This document shows, piece by piece, positions 42,127 through 55,965 of a DNA stretch of 64,000 nt (the stretch's first letter is position 1; each line of letters begins with the position of its first letter). Location of the stretch: assembly GCA_023846275.1 (NCBI GenBank), contig CM043875.1, positions 25,586,851 to 25,650,850 of the forward strand, read 5' to 3'. The translations under genes were made by a program, and so were the position numbers. The notes beneath the pieces are model-generated. The model made no database searches. It was not told the origin of the DNA and saw only the letters and a program-made list of their open reading frames with translations. Source of the DNA: Vanilla planifolia. Lineage: Eukaryota; Streptophyta; Magnoliopsida; Asparagales; Orchidaceae.

Positions 42127-44761
42127 TGTCATGTCTCACTTAGCATAAAATAATTAAACTTAATAAATACATATAAAAATATAATATATCAAGTAAACTA
42201 GAGATAATAACAATAAATTGAGCACACTAAATATAATACAATTAAAAAATATCACCACTCATAAAGTATGAAAAGATAAAAAGAAAATATTGATAAAACA
42301 CATTGAACACATAGTATAAATATCCTCACACACACACACACAATGTTTATTACTCTTACACTCACAAAATATAATAAGCTCTCACCTATGATCATAAAAT
42401 ATCAACTAAGGACCCAACTTAGTGAGTGTGTTGGCTTACAATGTGAGCAAGGAATAAGCATGATATGCTTAGTATGTAAACTATAAGCCATATGCAGTTT
42501 AGCAAAATATAAAAAGTAGTAATGTAATTACATAATATGATGGAGCAATAAATAAAATAATACATAAAAATATGTAAACAGATACTCATTATTAATGCAC
42601 TTATGCCAATATGAATCTAATTTATGTACATACATAATTGTTGAAGTCTATTAGTAGTATTTAGTCTTGTAATATGTCATATCTCATTTCTTTTCATATT
42701 TAATTTTATTTAGTATTTTTATCTTATTTTCTATTTTTTTATATTCATTCTTTCTCAAGACTAAGATTCATTATATGACCTTTATCATAACTTCTAGGGT
42801 AGCCTCGACCTCTAATATGCCATAATCACACATTTGAGTATCATGACACCATGGGTTAAAGAATCTCATCATCATGTGGTTGTTGCCCTTATTGTCAAAC
42901 TACTATGCTTATGGGGAACAAGGCCTTTAACATATTGAAGCCCAATCTCTAAGCGCTCACAAAACCAGGGAGTGAAGTATTACATCATTATGTAGTCGGG
43001 CCTCTGACATGTCTTAGTCTTACCATTGAGTACAATGACATTAAGGGTTGAATTGTATCTTATTTATCAAGTTATTATAAGGTAAAGTCATAAAGGAGTA
43101 CTATCTTCCTCTCTTTCTTTCTTATAATCTATAAAATCACTAGGCTATATTAGCATCCTTTCTTTTCTATACATTTTTTTCATTTTTCACTTTTTTCTTA
43201 TCATATTTTTAATTCATAACTTTTTATATTTATATTATAAGTTATACATTAATGTATATCTATATAAATACATTAATAGTAATAGAGTGTTATAATAAAA
43301 TTAAAATATATGCTAATAATATGCCATGCAAACGCTTACATCACAATGCATTCAATAATAATAGCTAAAAAATTTAACAATTCCCTTACATCATAGTTAT
43401 TTAGTTTTCCTACTTAGTTACTTTTCTTTTTTTTATCGATTCTCTTCATTTTCTACACAAGTCACATTATCTTTTATCAATGACAAGTCATTTTTTATTT
43501 CTAATCTATAAGAAAATAATTTTCAAACCACCTCCTAACAAAAGCTAACTTTCGTATTTCTATAATTATATTGTATAATATGATCCCCTCTATTGTACTA
43601 CACAATCCAACCCCTTCACTAGTCAGACAAAGAATCATATAACGATCATTGTTAAACATTTCAAAAGCTAATCATACATGTCTCATTTCAATTTTTTACT
43701 AGAATGATCCATAGATAATACTCGATCAAAAAAAAGGGATTGAACATATGATCTCCTTGAAACATACCCTAACTAATCATAATTGTCGAATCACCCCTTT
43801 GTACTTGTATAATCCACTACATATGCTTGATTGGAAAAGGGATTGAAAAGATGATTTCATGTTTAGTATTACATAAGTCATCATACTTGTTTTATAAGAA
43901 GTTTGTACTTGTACAATCCTCTTAAAATTACTGAATGAATAGAGGATCAAATAAACAATCATTTTGAGTGCATTTCTTGAACTAATCATATTATTCAATC
44001 AAATTATTATATTGATATGTCTCATTTAAATCCTCTTTTCACACCAAACTGAGGACTCTTTCATAACTCTCATTATGGTGATCATACCAGATGATCTACA
44101 AGATCGTATTATATGATCATTGTAGTCAGAAATTATAATAATCTCAATCAACAATTGCCAAAAACACTAATACAGTCCACTTCCTTTACATCTCAAGCCG
44201 TCAATATGTGCTTTAAGAAGAAAATCTTACATGAGAGTTTACCTTATTATTTGATTCTCACAAAAAAAGTTGAAAACATTTCCTTTTCTCTCGAGCTCTT
44301 CCTCTACGCCCTTATCTCTTTAAATCTCCTCAAAGGACCAAACCAAATTTGCTTGGATTTCACCTTCTTTCTTTTTTTGTCTTTAACTTTTCTCTCTCTC
44401 GTTTTCTACTTTCTCACATAATATCCAAACACTAAAAAAGGATTTTTGAACATGAAAGAGATGCTTATCCTCTTATGAATTAAGAGGATTAATTTAATAT
44501 TCTTTAATTACCCTTTTTCTTAAAAATTACATAAAATTTAAATGACCTAAAAAAATGCAAACTACATACATGAAAATTCCAATACGAGACCATTATAATG
44601 TTATACCAAAATATGAGATCCGAAAATTTTTCAACCTGGGATGTGTTTTGAGGCGCTCATTAATCAATATAGTCTTATGTTTTCAAATAAAAAATACACG
44701 TACTCAGTACATGAAACATACTTTAAGAGAATGTTTGAGACTAATAAAATATGGTATTACA
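42127..44761 (-). repeat. Gypsy LTR A (2,635 bp), shared by two element bodies
   Basis: On the - strand it starts TGTAATACC (44761) and ends ATGACA (42127), the TG...CA form. On its 3' side gttaatattagaatgttgc is a decayed primer site for remnant 1. On its 5' side attttgggatgaaacttt and a purine-rich stretch are the usual end of a chromovirus body (element 2). It is similar along its length to 49319-50955 plus about 54985-55965. For example, the peptides encoded at 44113-44421 and 55335-55598 share NMCFKKK/NTCFKKK and SLNLLKG. Confidence 0.7.
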
Positions 44762-47700
44762 ATTTCCTTATCTTATAAAAGTTTCATCCCAAAATTTAGA
44801 ACAATTTTGAATAATATCATAATATAACTTCTTTCACATCCCATATTACTTCTCTTTTTATTTAATTCTTCCAAAATACCTTTACCATAGAAATTACTTT
44901 TTTCTTAATATTTTTCTTACTCTGTTGGGATTCTTAATTTATTTTTCTTAATAATACATGAGTTAAATTTCCAATTTCCTTAATTCATCCCAAAGTACAT
45001 CGAAAAAGTCAAGAACATATCTCCACAAAGTGGATACATGAAACTGTTATACACTCAACATATAAGGGGACAATGCTACTTTATAAGTAATAGATCCAAC
45101 TCTCTCCAATATCTTGAAAGGACTACTATATTTAGATTTTAGTTTTCCAATTTTACCAAACCTTATTACCCCTTTTATGGTAGTCATTTTGAGGAACATC
45201 TTTTCTCCTTCCTAAAATTTAATATATTTATATTTCTCATCAAAGTATTTTATTATTAATCCTTAGTGGTTTGAATCTTATCTTTGATTATTCTTATTTT
45301 CTTTGTGGCTTCATCAATAAAATCAACCCTGATTAATTGATTTTTCATGCTTTCAAACCAGCGTAAAGGGGATAAACACTTCCTCACACACAAAATTTTA
45401 TAAGGATCCATATCAATACTATTACAAAAGCTATCATTGTATGTGAACTCTAATAAAGGTAAGTGATTTTTTCTATTGACTCCAAATTTAGTATATAGAG
45501 TTTAATTAGTTCTTGAAGAGTTTTGATCATCTTTTTAGTCTATCTATTAGTTTAAGGATAAAAATTTTTACTAAATTTTAATTGTATCTCAAAAGATATA
45601 TGTACTTTTCTTCAAAATTGAGAAGTAAATTTGAGATCTCTATCAGAGATTATCTCTTCTAGAATTATACTAAGTTGTAAGGATAATACGAAAACATGTA
45701 GACAAATATGTAGACTTGATTAATCTATTAATAACGAGAATTATGTCTTATAAGAGTCATGGCTAGTCCAACAATGAAGTCCAAAACTATGCATTCTCAT
45801 TTCCACTTAGGAATATGCAAGGGCTATAACCACTAGGTTTTTATTGTTCACCTTTAATCTACTAGCAAACAAGACATTTTTCACCTATTTTATTACATCA
45901 CTTTTCATTCCAACTACTAATAATTCTATTTCAATTATTGATATATTTTAGTATCTCTTAGATAGGTGAAATATTTTAAATTATGATCCTCTGATAATAA
46001 TAACTATCTAAACTATTAATGGCTTGGTATACACAGCACTCCCTAAAACCTTAGCTTATTATATTTTTTAATTAACTTTTGATATTCCTTATTCTACAAT
46101 TGATCTTCCATAATTAAAGTAAGACAACTAGGCTTTGCTGATAATTAATACAATAATCCAATATTTTGACGCATTACTCTCTTTAGTTGCAACCTGTTAT
46201 TCTAATATAGAACTTGCTTTTGATCCAACTATATAATTAATGAATGTAAGCTTGCCCTTCTTCTTAGTGTATCAATAACCATATTAATTTTTTCTACATA
46301 ATAATTTATTGTTAAGTCATAGTCTTTGAGAAACTCAAGCCACCTTCTTTGTCTTAAATTTAAGTTCTTTTAGGTGAAAATATATTTTAAGCTTTGATAA
46401 TCTGTGAACATCTCATATTTCATCCTATAAAGGTAATTCTTCCAAATTTTCAAAGCAAAAATTATGAGAATTAATTGTAAATCATACATAAGATAGCTCA
46501 TTTCAAAGTGTTTTAGCTACCTAATGTTATATGCAACTATCATATCATTTTACATTAAAACACACCCTAACCCTTAAAGTGAAGCATTAATATAAACTTG
46601 ATATCCTTCAGGTCCTTTTAGTAACATAATAATTGGAGATGTCATCGATTTCTACTTCAATTTCATAAAACTATTCTCATATTTGAATCCTATTCAAACT
46701 TTAATATTATCTAGTTCAATCTAATAAGTGGGGATCCAATCTGAGAAACTCTTTGCATGGATTTTTAATAATAACCTATTAGATCAAGAAAGTTCCAAAA
46801 CTTTATAACTAAGGTGGTTATATTCTAATCCATAATGATAACTTTTTCAAGATCAATAGAAACTCCAGTTATACTAATCACATGTCTTTAAAATACAACT
46901 TGGGACAACTAAAACTTACATTTGGAGAAATTAGCATATAACTAGTTTTCCCTTAAGGTCTATAACATGATGTGTAATTATATTGTATGCTCATCAATAG
47001 ATTTAGAATATATTAAAATGTTATCAATAAAAACAATCACAAGTTAATCCAAATATGTTTTAAAGAACCTTTTCATTAAATCCATAAATGTTACAAAGAG
47101 CATTAATAAGGAAAAAGGTAATACCAAAAATTTATAATGAACATAAAGGGTTCTGAAAGCTATTTTTGTTATGTTTTACCCTTTAATTTTTAGCTAATAA
47201 TATTATGATCCTAAGCCAATCTTAGAAAACACTATCATATCATGTAGCATATCAAAAAAATCATCAATTCTTTGTAACAAGTATTTATTCATAACCATCA
47301 ATGTATTCAGTTCTTGATAATACAATTCTTAAGCTCTCATATTTTTTTAATAAAAAGGATCAATTCTTCCTAAAGGGATATGTTAGTTAAAATAAAGCAT
47401 CTATCCTACAATTTTTGGACTTGCACCTTTAACTCTTCTAATTCTACAAGTGTTAGCCTTTACAAAGCTTTAAATACGAACTCAAATCCACGTACCAGCT
47501 TAATCTCAAACTCGATTTCTCTATCAAGGGAAAACTATGTAACTTAGGAAAAACATCATTGTACTTACAAATTATTAGCGCATCGTCATATCTCTGGTCT
47601 ATATATATAATATAAATTAGAAATCCTTTCTTACATTTTCTTAACATTTTTTAGTCCTTAAGTACATAAATGATTGAGATTCTTATCTCTCTCTCTTTTT

Positions 47701-49318
47701 CAAAGAAGAGTACATTCTGTTTATTTTGGATGATAAAATTTATTCTTTTTTTCATTAAATCAATAATTACATGATTCTTAAATAACCAATCCATATCCAA
47801 AATGATATCAAATTTAGCCAAAGATAGAATAAGCAAATTAGTAGAAAACTACTTTCTACTTAATTTTATCTCTCCTTGGGCATATGTATCAACTAAGAAT
47901 TCACTCACATTTGATAAACTCATAGATAATGAGTTGTCCATTTGGTTCAAATCAACAAGTGATGCATCAAGCATATGATATATTAGGAATGAATGCAAAG
48001 TAAAATTATAAAAAAACATATGTAACAAACTTCTAAAATATACATATACTTATAATCACATTTATAAAATGTGAGGCCCCTTTCAGGGTGACAACATAAA
48101 TTTTAGGCTAACCAACACAACCTACGAATTGTTCTCAAACAATACTCCCTGAGTTGGTGACGAAGGTACTTCCCTTGCCTTAAATAATGCCTTTTTTACT
48201 AATTGTATGACCCTTACTTTGTGAGGAAGAAGCCATATTTAGTACTTTCTAAAGGGAATCTTTAGCCATATGGTCCACTCTATATAACTAAAGCATATGG
48301 GCTAGCCATCCTTTCTAGATCAATGGACTTCATGATGTAGTTTACCACACTCTAGGCGTGGAGATATTTCCTCATTCAATGTGCTATCCATCGTACTACC
48401 ATTAGCATAAGAATCTTGCCTTCCTCACTTGTATTGATGAAACTATTTCCCTCATGAACCATTTGAAAGATCTTTTTAAAGGGAATTGAACTTTTACCTA
48501 GCATAACTATTTCTTTCTTTTTCATTATTATTGTCATTTTATGATCTTTAATTTTTTTCAAATTCTTGTTCCATCAATATGGCTTGCTCTACAAGTTCAG
48601 CAAATTATTGGTTTTGTAAGGGATTAAAATGGCCTTAATAGAGTCTTTTAATCCATGATAAAACACAAAATATCTTTGAACCTCCATGCTGACCACCTGA
48701 GAGGTATAAGAGGTTAGGAAAGAGAATCTCCTCTCATATTCTATTATTAACATATCTTCTTACTTCAAAACTATTTATTCCTCCATCTTGTCTCTGATTG
48801 ATGGTGGAATAAACCATTTTTCAAAATTTTCAACAAAGTTTTCCCACGAAATTTCCTTGGTTGATTGGCTTTTAAACTAAACTCAATGATAGGACTTGCA
48901 CTATTAAAGAATAGCTTTGTCTAGTAGCATTACTACAAGTGGTACATTTAAGCATTCAAGATAATTAATTCATTCAAATATCCAACCAACATGGCCAATC
49001 TAGTTCTCTAGTTCAAAAGAATCTATTCCCTCACCAAAGTAGGGAAGTTGCAATCTATAGAATTGTTTTATGAGGGGACTCTCTACAAAATAAGAAAATG
49101 AGGATTATACTTTAATTCCTCTCTTTTTTCTAGCATGGTTGTGATTTAGCTCTTTTTGATTCTCTGGTGATTCTTCTTTCTTAAAATGAAAAGGTATTAG
49201 TCTATTTCAATAATCATAATTCAACTTTTCAAAAGTAAGGTAGCATAATTTTAACTCATTGGTATAGTGTCCTCACTTAAAAGCCCATTTAATTTCTAGC
49301 TTATGCTTAATACCAACT
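44762..49318 (-). pseudogene. Ty3/gypsy element 2 internal region: gag, protease, RT, RNase H, integrase
   Basis: A 4.6-kb decayed body, order gag-PR-RT-RH-IN (gypsy). A primer-site-like tract at 49305-49318 precedes gag traces at 48.0-49.2 kb. 47651-47836 is a clear protease (FDIILDMDWLFKNHVIIDL). 47453-47647 is the PR-RT linker (KKGFLIYI...YNDVFPKLHSFP). RT is at about 46980-47300 (IDDFFDML, IAFRTLYVHYKFLVLPF, and FIDNILIYS, where the second catalytic Asp has become Asn). An integrase motif SDRDLKFTSQF lies near 45620-45650. The C-terminal PFKILERVGSITYKVAL...FHVSTLWRYVLD lies at 45000-45115 and resembles Del/Tekay chromoviruses. Many stops; inactive. Confidence 0.8.
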
Positions 49319-50955
49319 CATCACATCCACCTATAATATAAAATACTCTCAATAAATATATTAACAATGTAATCTATTGGTACTAGAGATAATAGCATAA
49401 AACTGAGCATATCAATTATCAAAATAAGCTAAGATATAAAACACATAATATTTCAACTTTTCATATCAAATATAATACAATTAAAAGAAGTAACATCACA
49501 TAATATATAATTGTAACAAAATATGAAAAGCCAAGAAGAAAATAATAATACAATATTTTGAACATACATTAAAATTGTCCTCATATATATAATGTCTATG
49601 AAACTCGCACTCACAAAATACAATAAACTTTAACTTATGGTCCAATTGTCAATTAAAGATATTCAGCTCAGTGAGTTTCAATATCTTGGTTTGTAATATA
49701 AGTAGAGGATGAGCATAATATCCTTAATAGGAAAACTATAAACAACATGCAATAAAGTAATATATAAATAGATACTCAGTATTAATGCACCTATGTCTAT
49801 ATGTATCCAACTCATATACATGCATAATTGTTACATAGTATTACTAAAATATAGTACTCATAATATTTTATATTTCTTTTCTTTCTATATTCAATTTTAT
49901 TTAGTATTTATTTTTCTTCTTTTTTCTTTTCATTTATTCTTTGTTTGAGCTAAGATTCCTTCTATGTCCTCTTTCATTATACTCATAGGATCTCCTATCA
50001 TAACTCATCATTACGTAGACTTTACTTTAATATACCATGGCTATACCTCCAAATACCATGAAACTAGAGGATGAAGTATCTTATCATCTCATAATTATAA
50101 TCTCATATTACTAACCTCCTATGTTGATGGAGATGATTTCTTTTATATGCTAGAGTTTATCTCTGATCACGCAACATTAGGGGCTGAAGTATCATATCAT
50201 CATGTAACTAAAGCCTTTGATATGCTGTAGCTCTACCTCTAAGTACTACAACACTAGTGAATGAAGTATATCTCATGTATCTCATTTAATAGGTTGCTAT
50301 GTGATAGAGTCATAAAAGGAGTAATATCTTTCTTTCTTTCTTTATTTCTTTCTTTATTTCTTTCTTTCTTATGATTTATTATATCATTAGGTTATATAAC
50401 TCTCCTTTCTTTTCTTTATTATTATTTTTATTTATTCTTATCATATGTTCTAATTTATAGCTTTTTAAATTTATATTATGACTCATACATCAATATATTT
50501 ATATATAAACATATTAAAATTATATAGTATTATAATAAAATTAGAACATATGAAAACAATGATATGTTATAAAGATACTCACATCTCCATATATTCAATA
50601 ATAATAGCTAAAGAATTTAACCAATCACTTATACTATAATTATTTAATTTTTTACTTAGCATCTTTAAGAAGCCTCTTTCATAACTTTTTCTTTTTCCCT
50701 TATCTACTCTCCTCATTTATGCAGAAGTCACATTACCTCTTATTAATAAATAATTATTTTCTAATTCTAATTTATAAGAAAAAAAATTTCAAATCATTTC
50801 TTAACAACAACTCACTTTCATATTTTGGTGTTTAAATTTTATGGTATGATATCTCGTATTGTAATCCATGCCTTGTAGTGGTCAAACAATGAATTGTATA
50901 AGTAATCACTATTTAACATTTCAAAAACCAATTATACAAGTCCTATGGCATCTCC
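49319..50955 (-). repeat. Gypsy LTR B, first part (interrupted)
   Basis: Similar to LTR A 42127-43680 throughout, for example ctcacaaaatacaataaact / ctcacaaaatataataagct and the block ending catttcaaaaaccaattatac. Similarity stops near 50955 and resumes at about 54985. The two parts total about 2.6 kb, the length of LTR A. Confidence 0.65.
50328..50371. repeat. (CTTT)n-type microsatellite
   Basis: An imperfect ctttcttt/ctttattt array within LTR B. LTR A has only a short ctttctttctt at the matching place, so it has expanded here. Confidence 0.85.
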
Positions 50956-51593
50956 CTTCTTTATAACCTAATCGTTCTAAGAATTCTTTAGGAAGACACT
51001 CAAATCTTTCCCCTTTTACATTTGTCTCCATGTTTACATTTTGAAAAGCATGTCAAATTTTTCTTTTAAAATAGTGGAAGTATTTTTCTTTTCAACCTCT
51101 ATAAATTGATAATTGAACTAATTAAAACCATCTTTTATCTAACATTTGAAAGCCCAATTTCCTTCAAAAAAATCATATGCTTCATTCAATATAATTGAAA
51201 AAAAATTCTATTACATGTCATCTTAATTATATGGAATAAAAATGAAAATTATAACATCTAATGACAAGTCAAGTCATCAATTGTTATAGTAGTTTTTTCT
51301 CCTTATAATCCCAAGTTGTGTCTTGTTTGACTTAAAAGTGTTAGACGAAAAGAGGCATAACTATTTAACATTAGCTCAATGGAAGACATATATACAATAT
51401 GTAAAGAAATATATTACTGGATAATTATATGCATGATCAATTTCAATAATGCATGAAAAAAATAACATGCAATGAATAACAAAGGAAGAAAATTTCTTAT
51501 GAAAACTTAAAAAAATCACATTTTTCATTTATTAATTTATAGCTTCTCTTATACCTTATTTTTTTATTTTTTAGAGATTAGCTTAAGAAAATG

Positions 51594-53650
51594 TGTCAAG
51601 CCCCTACCTCAAACAAGTACCACTAGATAAACAAAACATCAGAGATTTTTCACTATTACAACATCAAGTGAGGACAAGGAACAAAACCTAAGGTGGGGAC
51701 TCGATGGTGAGACAAACCCCAACTCCTATTCGAACCTCTTTCAAAAACAAATCATGAAACTGAACTAGAATATTAAAACATGTTTTTAAAAGTTTACTCA
51801 CACCAAAACCTCCCCTCTCTCACACATCTGGTGAAAAAGGCTCTCCTGTATTAGCAACTTTTCCAGCTCTCAATATAGTGGATACATGGGATATATGACC
51901 TGTGATGCAAGCAATAATGAGATTTTACAAATCTCAATAGATAAATCCATAATAATTAACCAAGTAAACAAAAAGGCATACCATGAATAGTGAAGATGAA
52001 TCAAATGTATAAAACTAAAACAATTCAAGATGTCATATATAAAATTAGATGAAAAACCAAAAGAAATGCCAATTCCTTATTATTTTTTATTATAGGTGTG
52101 TTATTATCTGGCCTGATTTCTTTTGATGCATTATCCTCTATGTATCCAATCATCATCAAGAAAATGACCTCAAGCCGACATCCAACAAAGCACATAACAT
52201 TAGGCAGATATTTGATCCGAAGATCGATACACTGCGATCCTACACGCTGGGCCTAGTGCCACCAGGCAGATATGGTACCTATACCCTTGACACATGCTGG
52301 GCCTGGTGTAAATCATTATGGGGTCATAGCACATAACACTAGGCAGATATCTGATCCGAAAATCAATACCCCATGACACATGCTGGGCCCACTGGTGAGG
52401 ATAATGTTCTATAGGAATTCGTTTTCTTACTATCATTTTTCCAACTATTAATCCAGATAATTAGGTAATATAAAAAGACCATTTTGTTTTATATTGTTTC
52501 TTTTTTTATCATATTGTTTCTTTCTTTACCATACTTCTTCCTTTTTAGTTTTTATGAAATTGAAATAAAAAACAATAACCAAAACACCATGTGATTAAGA
52601 AAACCATGTAAAAACACATATTAATATGCTACATCACAGGATTAGGAATTTATCTACCTAATTTTGGTGTACAAATTATCTTTCCCACTTCTGATTCTTC
52701 TTGATGTCCTACAAGGTCATAAATGCAAAAATAATCAATGATTGAAATATGCTTATTTGCTAAAATTGCTTCCTAAATGCTTTCCCAAACATTTTTTCTA
52801 AAAAAAATCCCAAAATTCCTTAATTTGGCTTCTGTCGACATTGGACCACCCACACCCAGTGCCCTCGATTTAGCAGCGCGACCCAAACTAAGGCCTAGAC
52901 CGGTTCCTTGCTTACCTCTCTCCTGTGCGTCAGATGGAACCAAATCATTTTGTCGGCAAAATTAGAGACCTCCTGTGTCTTCTGCCGACCAATAGACCCC
53001 ACTTGGTCTCCGTCGCTCACTGGAAGCCTTACACAACCCCGATGACAAAGCAATTCGCATTTTTCTTACCTTACGAAGTCCTCGCCGACCATCACTATCG
53101 CGTGCCGGAACGCCTCTAAGAACACGACGACGCCTATTGGAAATCTTGCACTTGCCGAATTCTCGTTGCAGTCACGTTTTCACAGAACCTCGCACTCTGG
53201 CAACCTCCCCCCAGTTTCGTTTTCGTAGAAGTGTTTTTTAAACGCTTTCCCCGTAGCCGGATTAGTTTTCACAGAAGTACTTTTCAAAATGCACCCTGGT
53301 TAGTTTTTATACTCGCGGCTGAAATTTCTCGAATCCTCGTGATCATTCGCCCAGAGAGATAAACCTGAGCCGAAATTCCTAAAATTGCACATATACCCAG
53401 TGCAGCCAACATATTTTAAAATTGTAAATATACCTTTTGCTAAAACGAATTTGAGCTATGCCGACATTTACAAAATTACAAATCTATCACCAACGTTACG
53501 AATTTATCCCAGATCTTTAAAAATTCATAATTTATTCCTTAGAGCTCCAAAATTACAAACTAAACACCATTTGACTCATCTCAAAGAGATCTTTCTCTTG
53601 AAAGGATAAAATAAGAAAAAACTAAAGCTATTACAAAATCTCACATCATC
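51594..53650 (+). repeat. LTR-like sequence with GC-rich block, possible solo LTR
   Basis: It begins tgtcaagcccctacc, like many gypsy LTR starts. The part 52830-53350 is GC- and CpG-rich, unlike all its neighbours, and repeats the words ttttcacagaa and ttttcgtagaagtgtttt. Preserved CpG suggests it is younger than the surrounding LTRs. The frames here (52777-52965, 52925-53119) match nothing known to me. Orientation and right end are uncertain. Confidence 0.35.
52191..52400. repeat. Short direct repeats (aggcagatat...tgctgggcc)
   Basis: A unit starting ggcagatat and ending gctgggccta/gctgggcctgg/gctgggcccac occurs at about 52203, 52265 and 52342. The outer two share cacataaca-taggcagata and gatccgaa-atc, at 139-bp spacing. 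Probably an internal repeat of the LTR-like sequence. Confidence 0.7.
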
Positions 53651-54984
53651 AATAATTGGGCATGTTTAGAATCATAATTCTAAACTTAAAGAATCCAAAT
53701 AATTAGTTCCTTTAGGTCATATCTAGAATATGTTATTCTAAAATTATAGTTATCATTTTGAACAACCAATAACCCATCACTTTAAACATTTCCTTTCATT
53801 AACCAAATCCTTTTCCTTTTCTCTTTAATTTTCTTTTCTACTTTCATATGCTTATCTTTGCAATTCAAAATTTATCTTTTCCTTTTTTAAGAGTTTGAAC
53901 ATATAAATTGACAACATTAAGAAAGTAAATAACTTATAAACAAAGTACCAATATATCATGCCCAATCATCATAAAAAAATAACATACATGTAAACATTTC
54001 AATTTGTAAAGAAATCCAATAACTTTTATTTGAATTAATTCTAAAGATTTACAATGCTCTAGTATTACATCAATCATCAACCATGGTAATAGTAATTTTA
54101 TACAAACATCTCCAATTTTTTGAGAAACAATACCATTTTATAGCGTTTAACATATAAGCATCAAACATCAATCATATACATATTGAATAAACTGTTTACA
54201 CAAGCAACTTTCATTATTACATTTCAAATTAATAAGAACTCTGAGTTATAATGCATAATACATCAAATCATATACATATTATACAAAATTGACTATCTTT
54301 TACTTTCCTATGTATTGGTCTCACCAAAGGCACATCTTCTTCCTTCACTCTTAAGTTGTTTAGCCTCTTGCATAACTCCTTTAAAATCTATTATAAATGC
54401 ATTAACTTACACTTCTCTTTTCTCTACTAATTATGACCAAATATTAGACCTCTCAAATTCCTCAAAACAAACTCTCTAAGTCATTATCAACCATTTTTTT
54501 GTACATATTCTCATGATTTTTCACATCTTAGCCTTCCAAATACCTCTGATCGTTATGTCACTTCCTGTGAATACATTTTTATCTTATTTCAAAGGTTTCT
54601 CATTACTTAAACTCACTCACATGTTAGTTTTCTAAACATTTGTCATTTTTTAGGTTTTAAGATTAGTTAAAGTTTCTACTTATCATATTAATATGATTAC
54701 TATCTTCGTACTATAGAATAGTTGAATCTTTGATCATCTACATCTATTCACATTGACTATATTTATATGATTATATTTGTTTACTTAATTAAGACATTCT
54801 CCTTATGTTGCACTTATACAGTTCCTCCTTACACTATATAATATATCTTTCTCTTTACATTAGAACCCAATGATTAACTTGCACTATGCTTATTAAATGT
54901 CAGATCATACTAATACATTAATGCTCATTATATTGTATGATTTTTCATCTATTACTAAACTTATTAGACTTAATCAATTTTTTT

Positions 54985-55965
54985 TGAATTGATTATACTA
55001 GTTTGATCACCCTTTGTACTGGTATGATCCATTACAAATGCTTGATCGAATAAGGGATCAGTGAGAAGATCTCTTATTCCATATTACATAATCATCGCAT
55101 TAGTTTTACAACAAATTTGTACTTACATGATTCTCTTAACAATTACTAATTGGATAGAGTATAGGATGGACAATTTCCCTTAGTGCATTTCTTCAAGTAG
55201 TCATATTATCTGATCAAATTATCATACCAATATGATTATCATCTAACAACATTTTCAAATTAGAACAAGGGCTCTTTATCAGCTCTTGTTATCATGATCA
55301 TACTAACTATCTGAATGATCATCATGCATGATCATTGCAGTTAGAAACTAAAATGATCCTAAACACCAAATACCATGCAAAACTTATAAGATCCACTTTC
55401 TTAACATCCTATGCAGTCAATACATGCTTTAAGAAGAAAACTTTAGGTGATATATTATCTGATTATGAGATTCCCTCAAAAAAAGTAAAAAATATTTCTT
55501 TTTTCTTTAATCTCTTCATCTACCTCCCAGTCTCATTGAATCTCCTCAAAGGATGGCACCACATTTGCTTAGATTTTGCCTTCCTTATTCCTCTCTAGCT
55601 CTCCTCTTTCTCCTCCTTCTAACTTTCTTACATAAAAGCCAAACACTACAAAAGGATTTCATGACATAGTTATTAAATAAAAAGATTAATTTAATATTAT
55701 TTAATTCTATTTTTCTTAAAATTCACAAAAAATATTGAAGCAACCTCCAAAAATGTGAAACTATATGCCTGTAGATTCCTCAATGAGACATTCGTTATGT
55801 TATACCCTAATATAGATTTCATGCATAGTCAGCTTTGTATGGTTTTTTAGGAGCCCATTGTCAACATATTCTCAAGTTTCTAAATTTGAAATACACATAC
55901 TTAATACATGAAACATACTTTGGGAAATCAAAGTTTAAATATAAATAAATATATAAGTATAAATA
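54985..55965 (-). repeat. Gypsy LTR B, second part
   Basis: Similar to LTR A about 43790-44761: tttgtactggtatgatccat / tttgtacttgtataatccac, gtgcatttcttcaagtagtc / gtgcatttcttgaactaatc, and acatgaaacatacttt. It completes LTR B after the 4-kb interruption. The outer edge near 55965 is less clear than in LTR A. Confidence 0.65.

Larger units (their letters stand above)
50956..54984. mobile_element. About 4-kb insertion splitting gypsy LTR B
   Basis: Sequence with no counterpart in LTR A, bracketed by the two halves of LTR B. It contains an LTR-like start at 51594, a short tandem repeat at 52191-52400, a GC-rich block at 52.8-53.35 kb and AT-rich DNA to its right end. No protein motif was recognised. 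Exact ends and target duplication are not resolved. Confidence 0.5.

Noticed and set aside
44113..44421. Possible gene, because a similar peptide is encoded at 55335-55598
   Set aside because: The similarity is that of two copies of the same LTR, and LTRs do not normally code.
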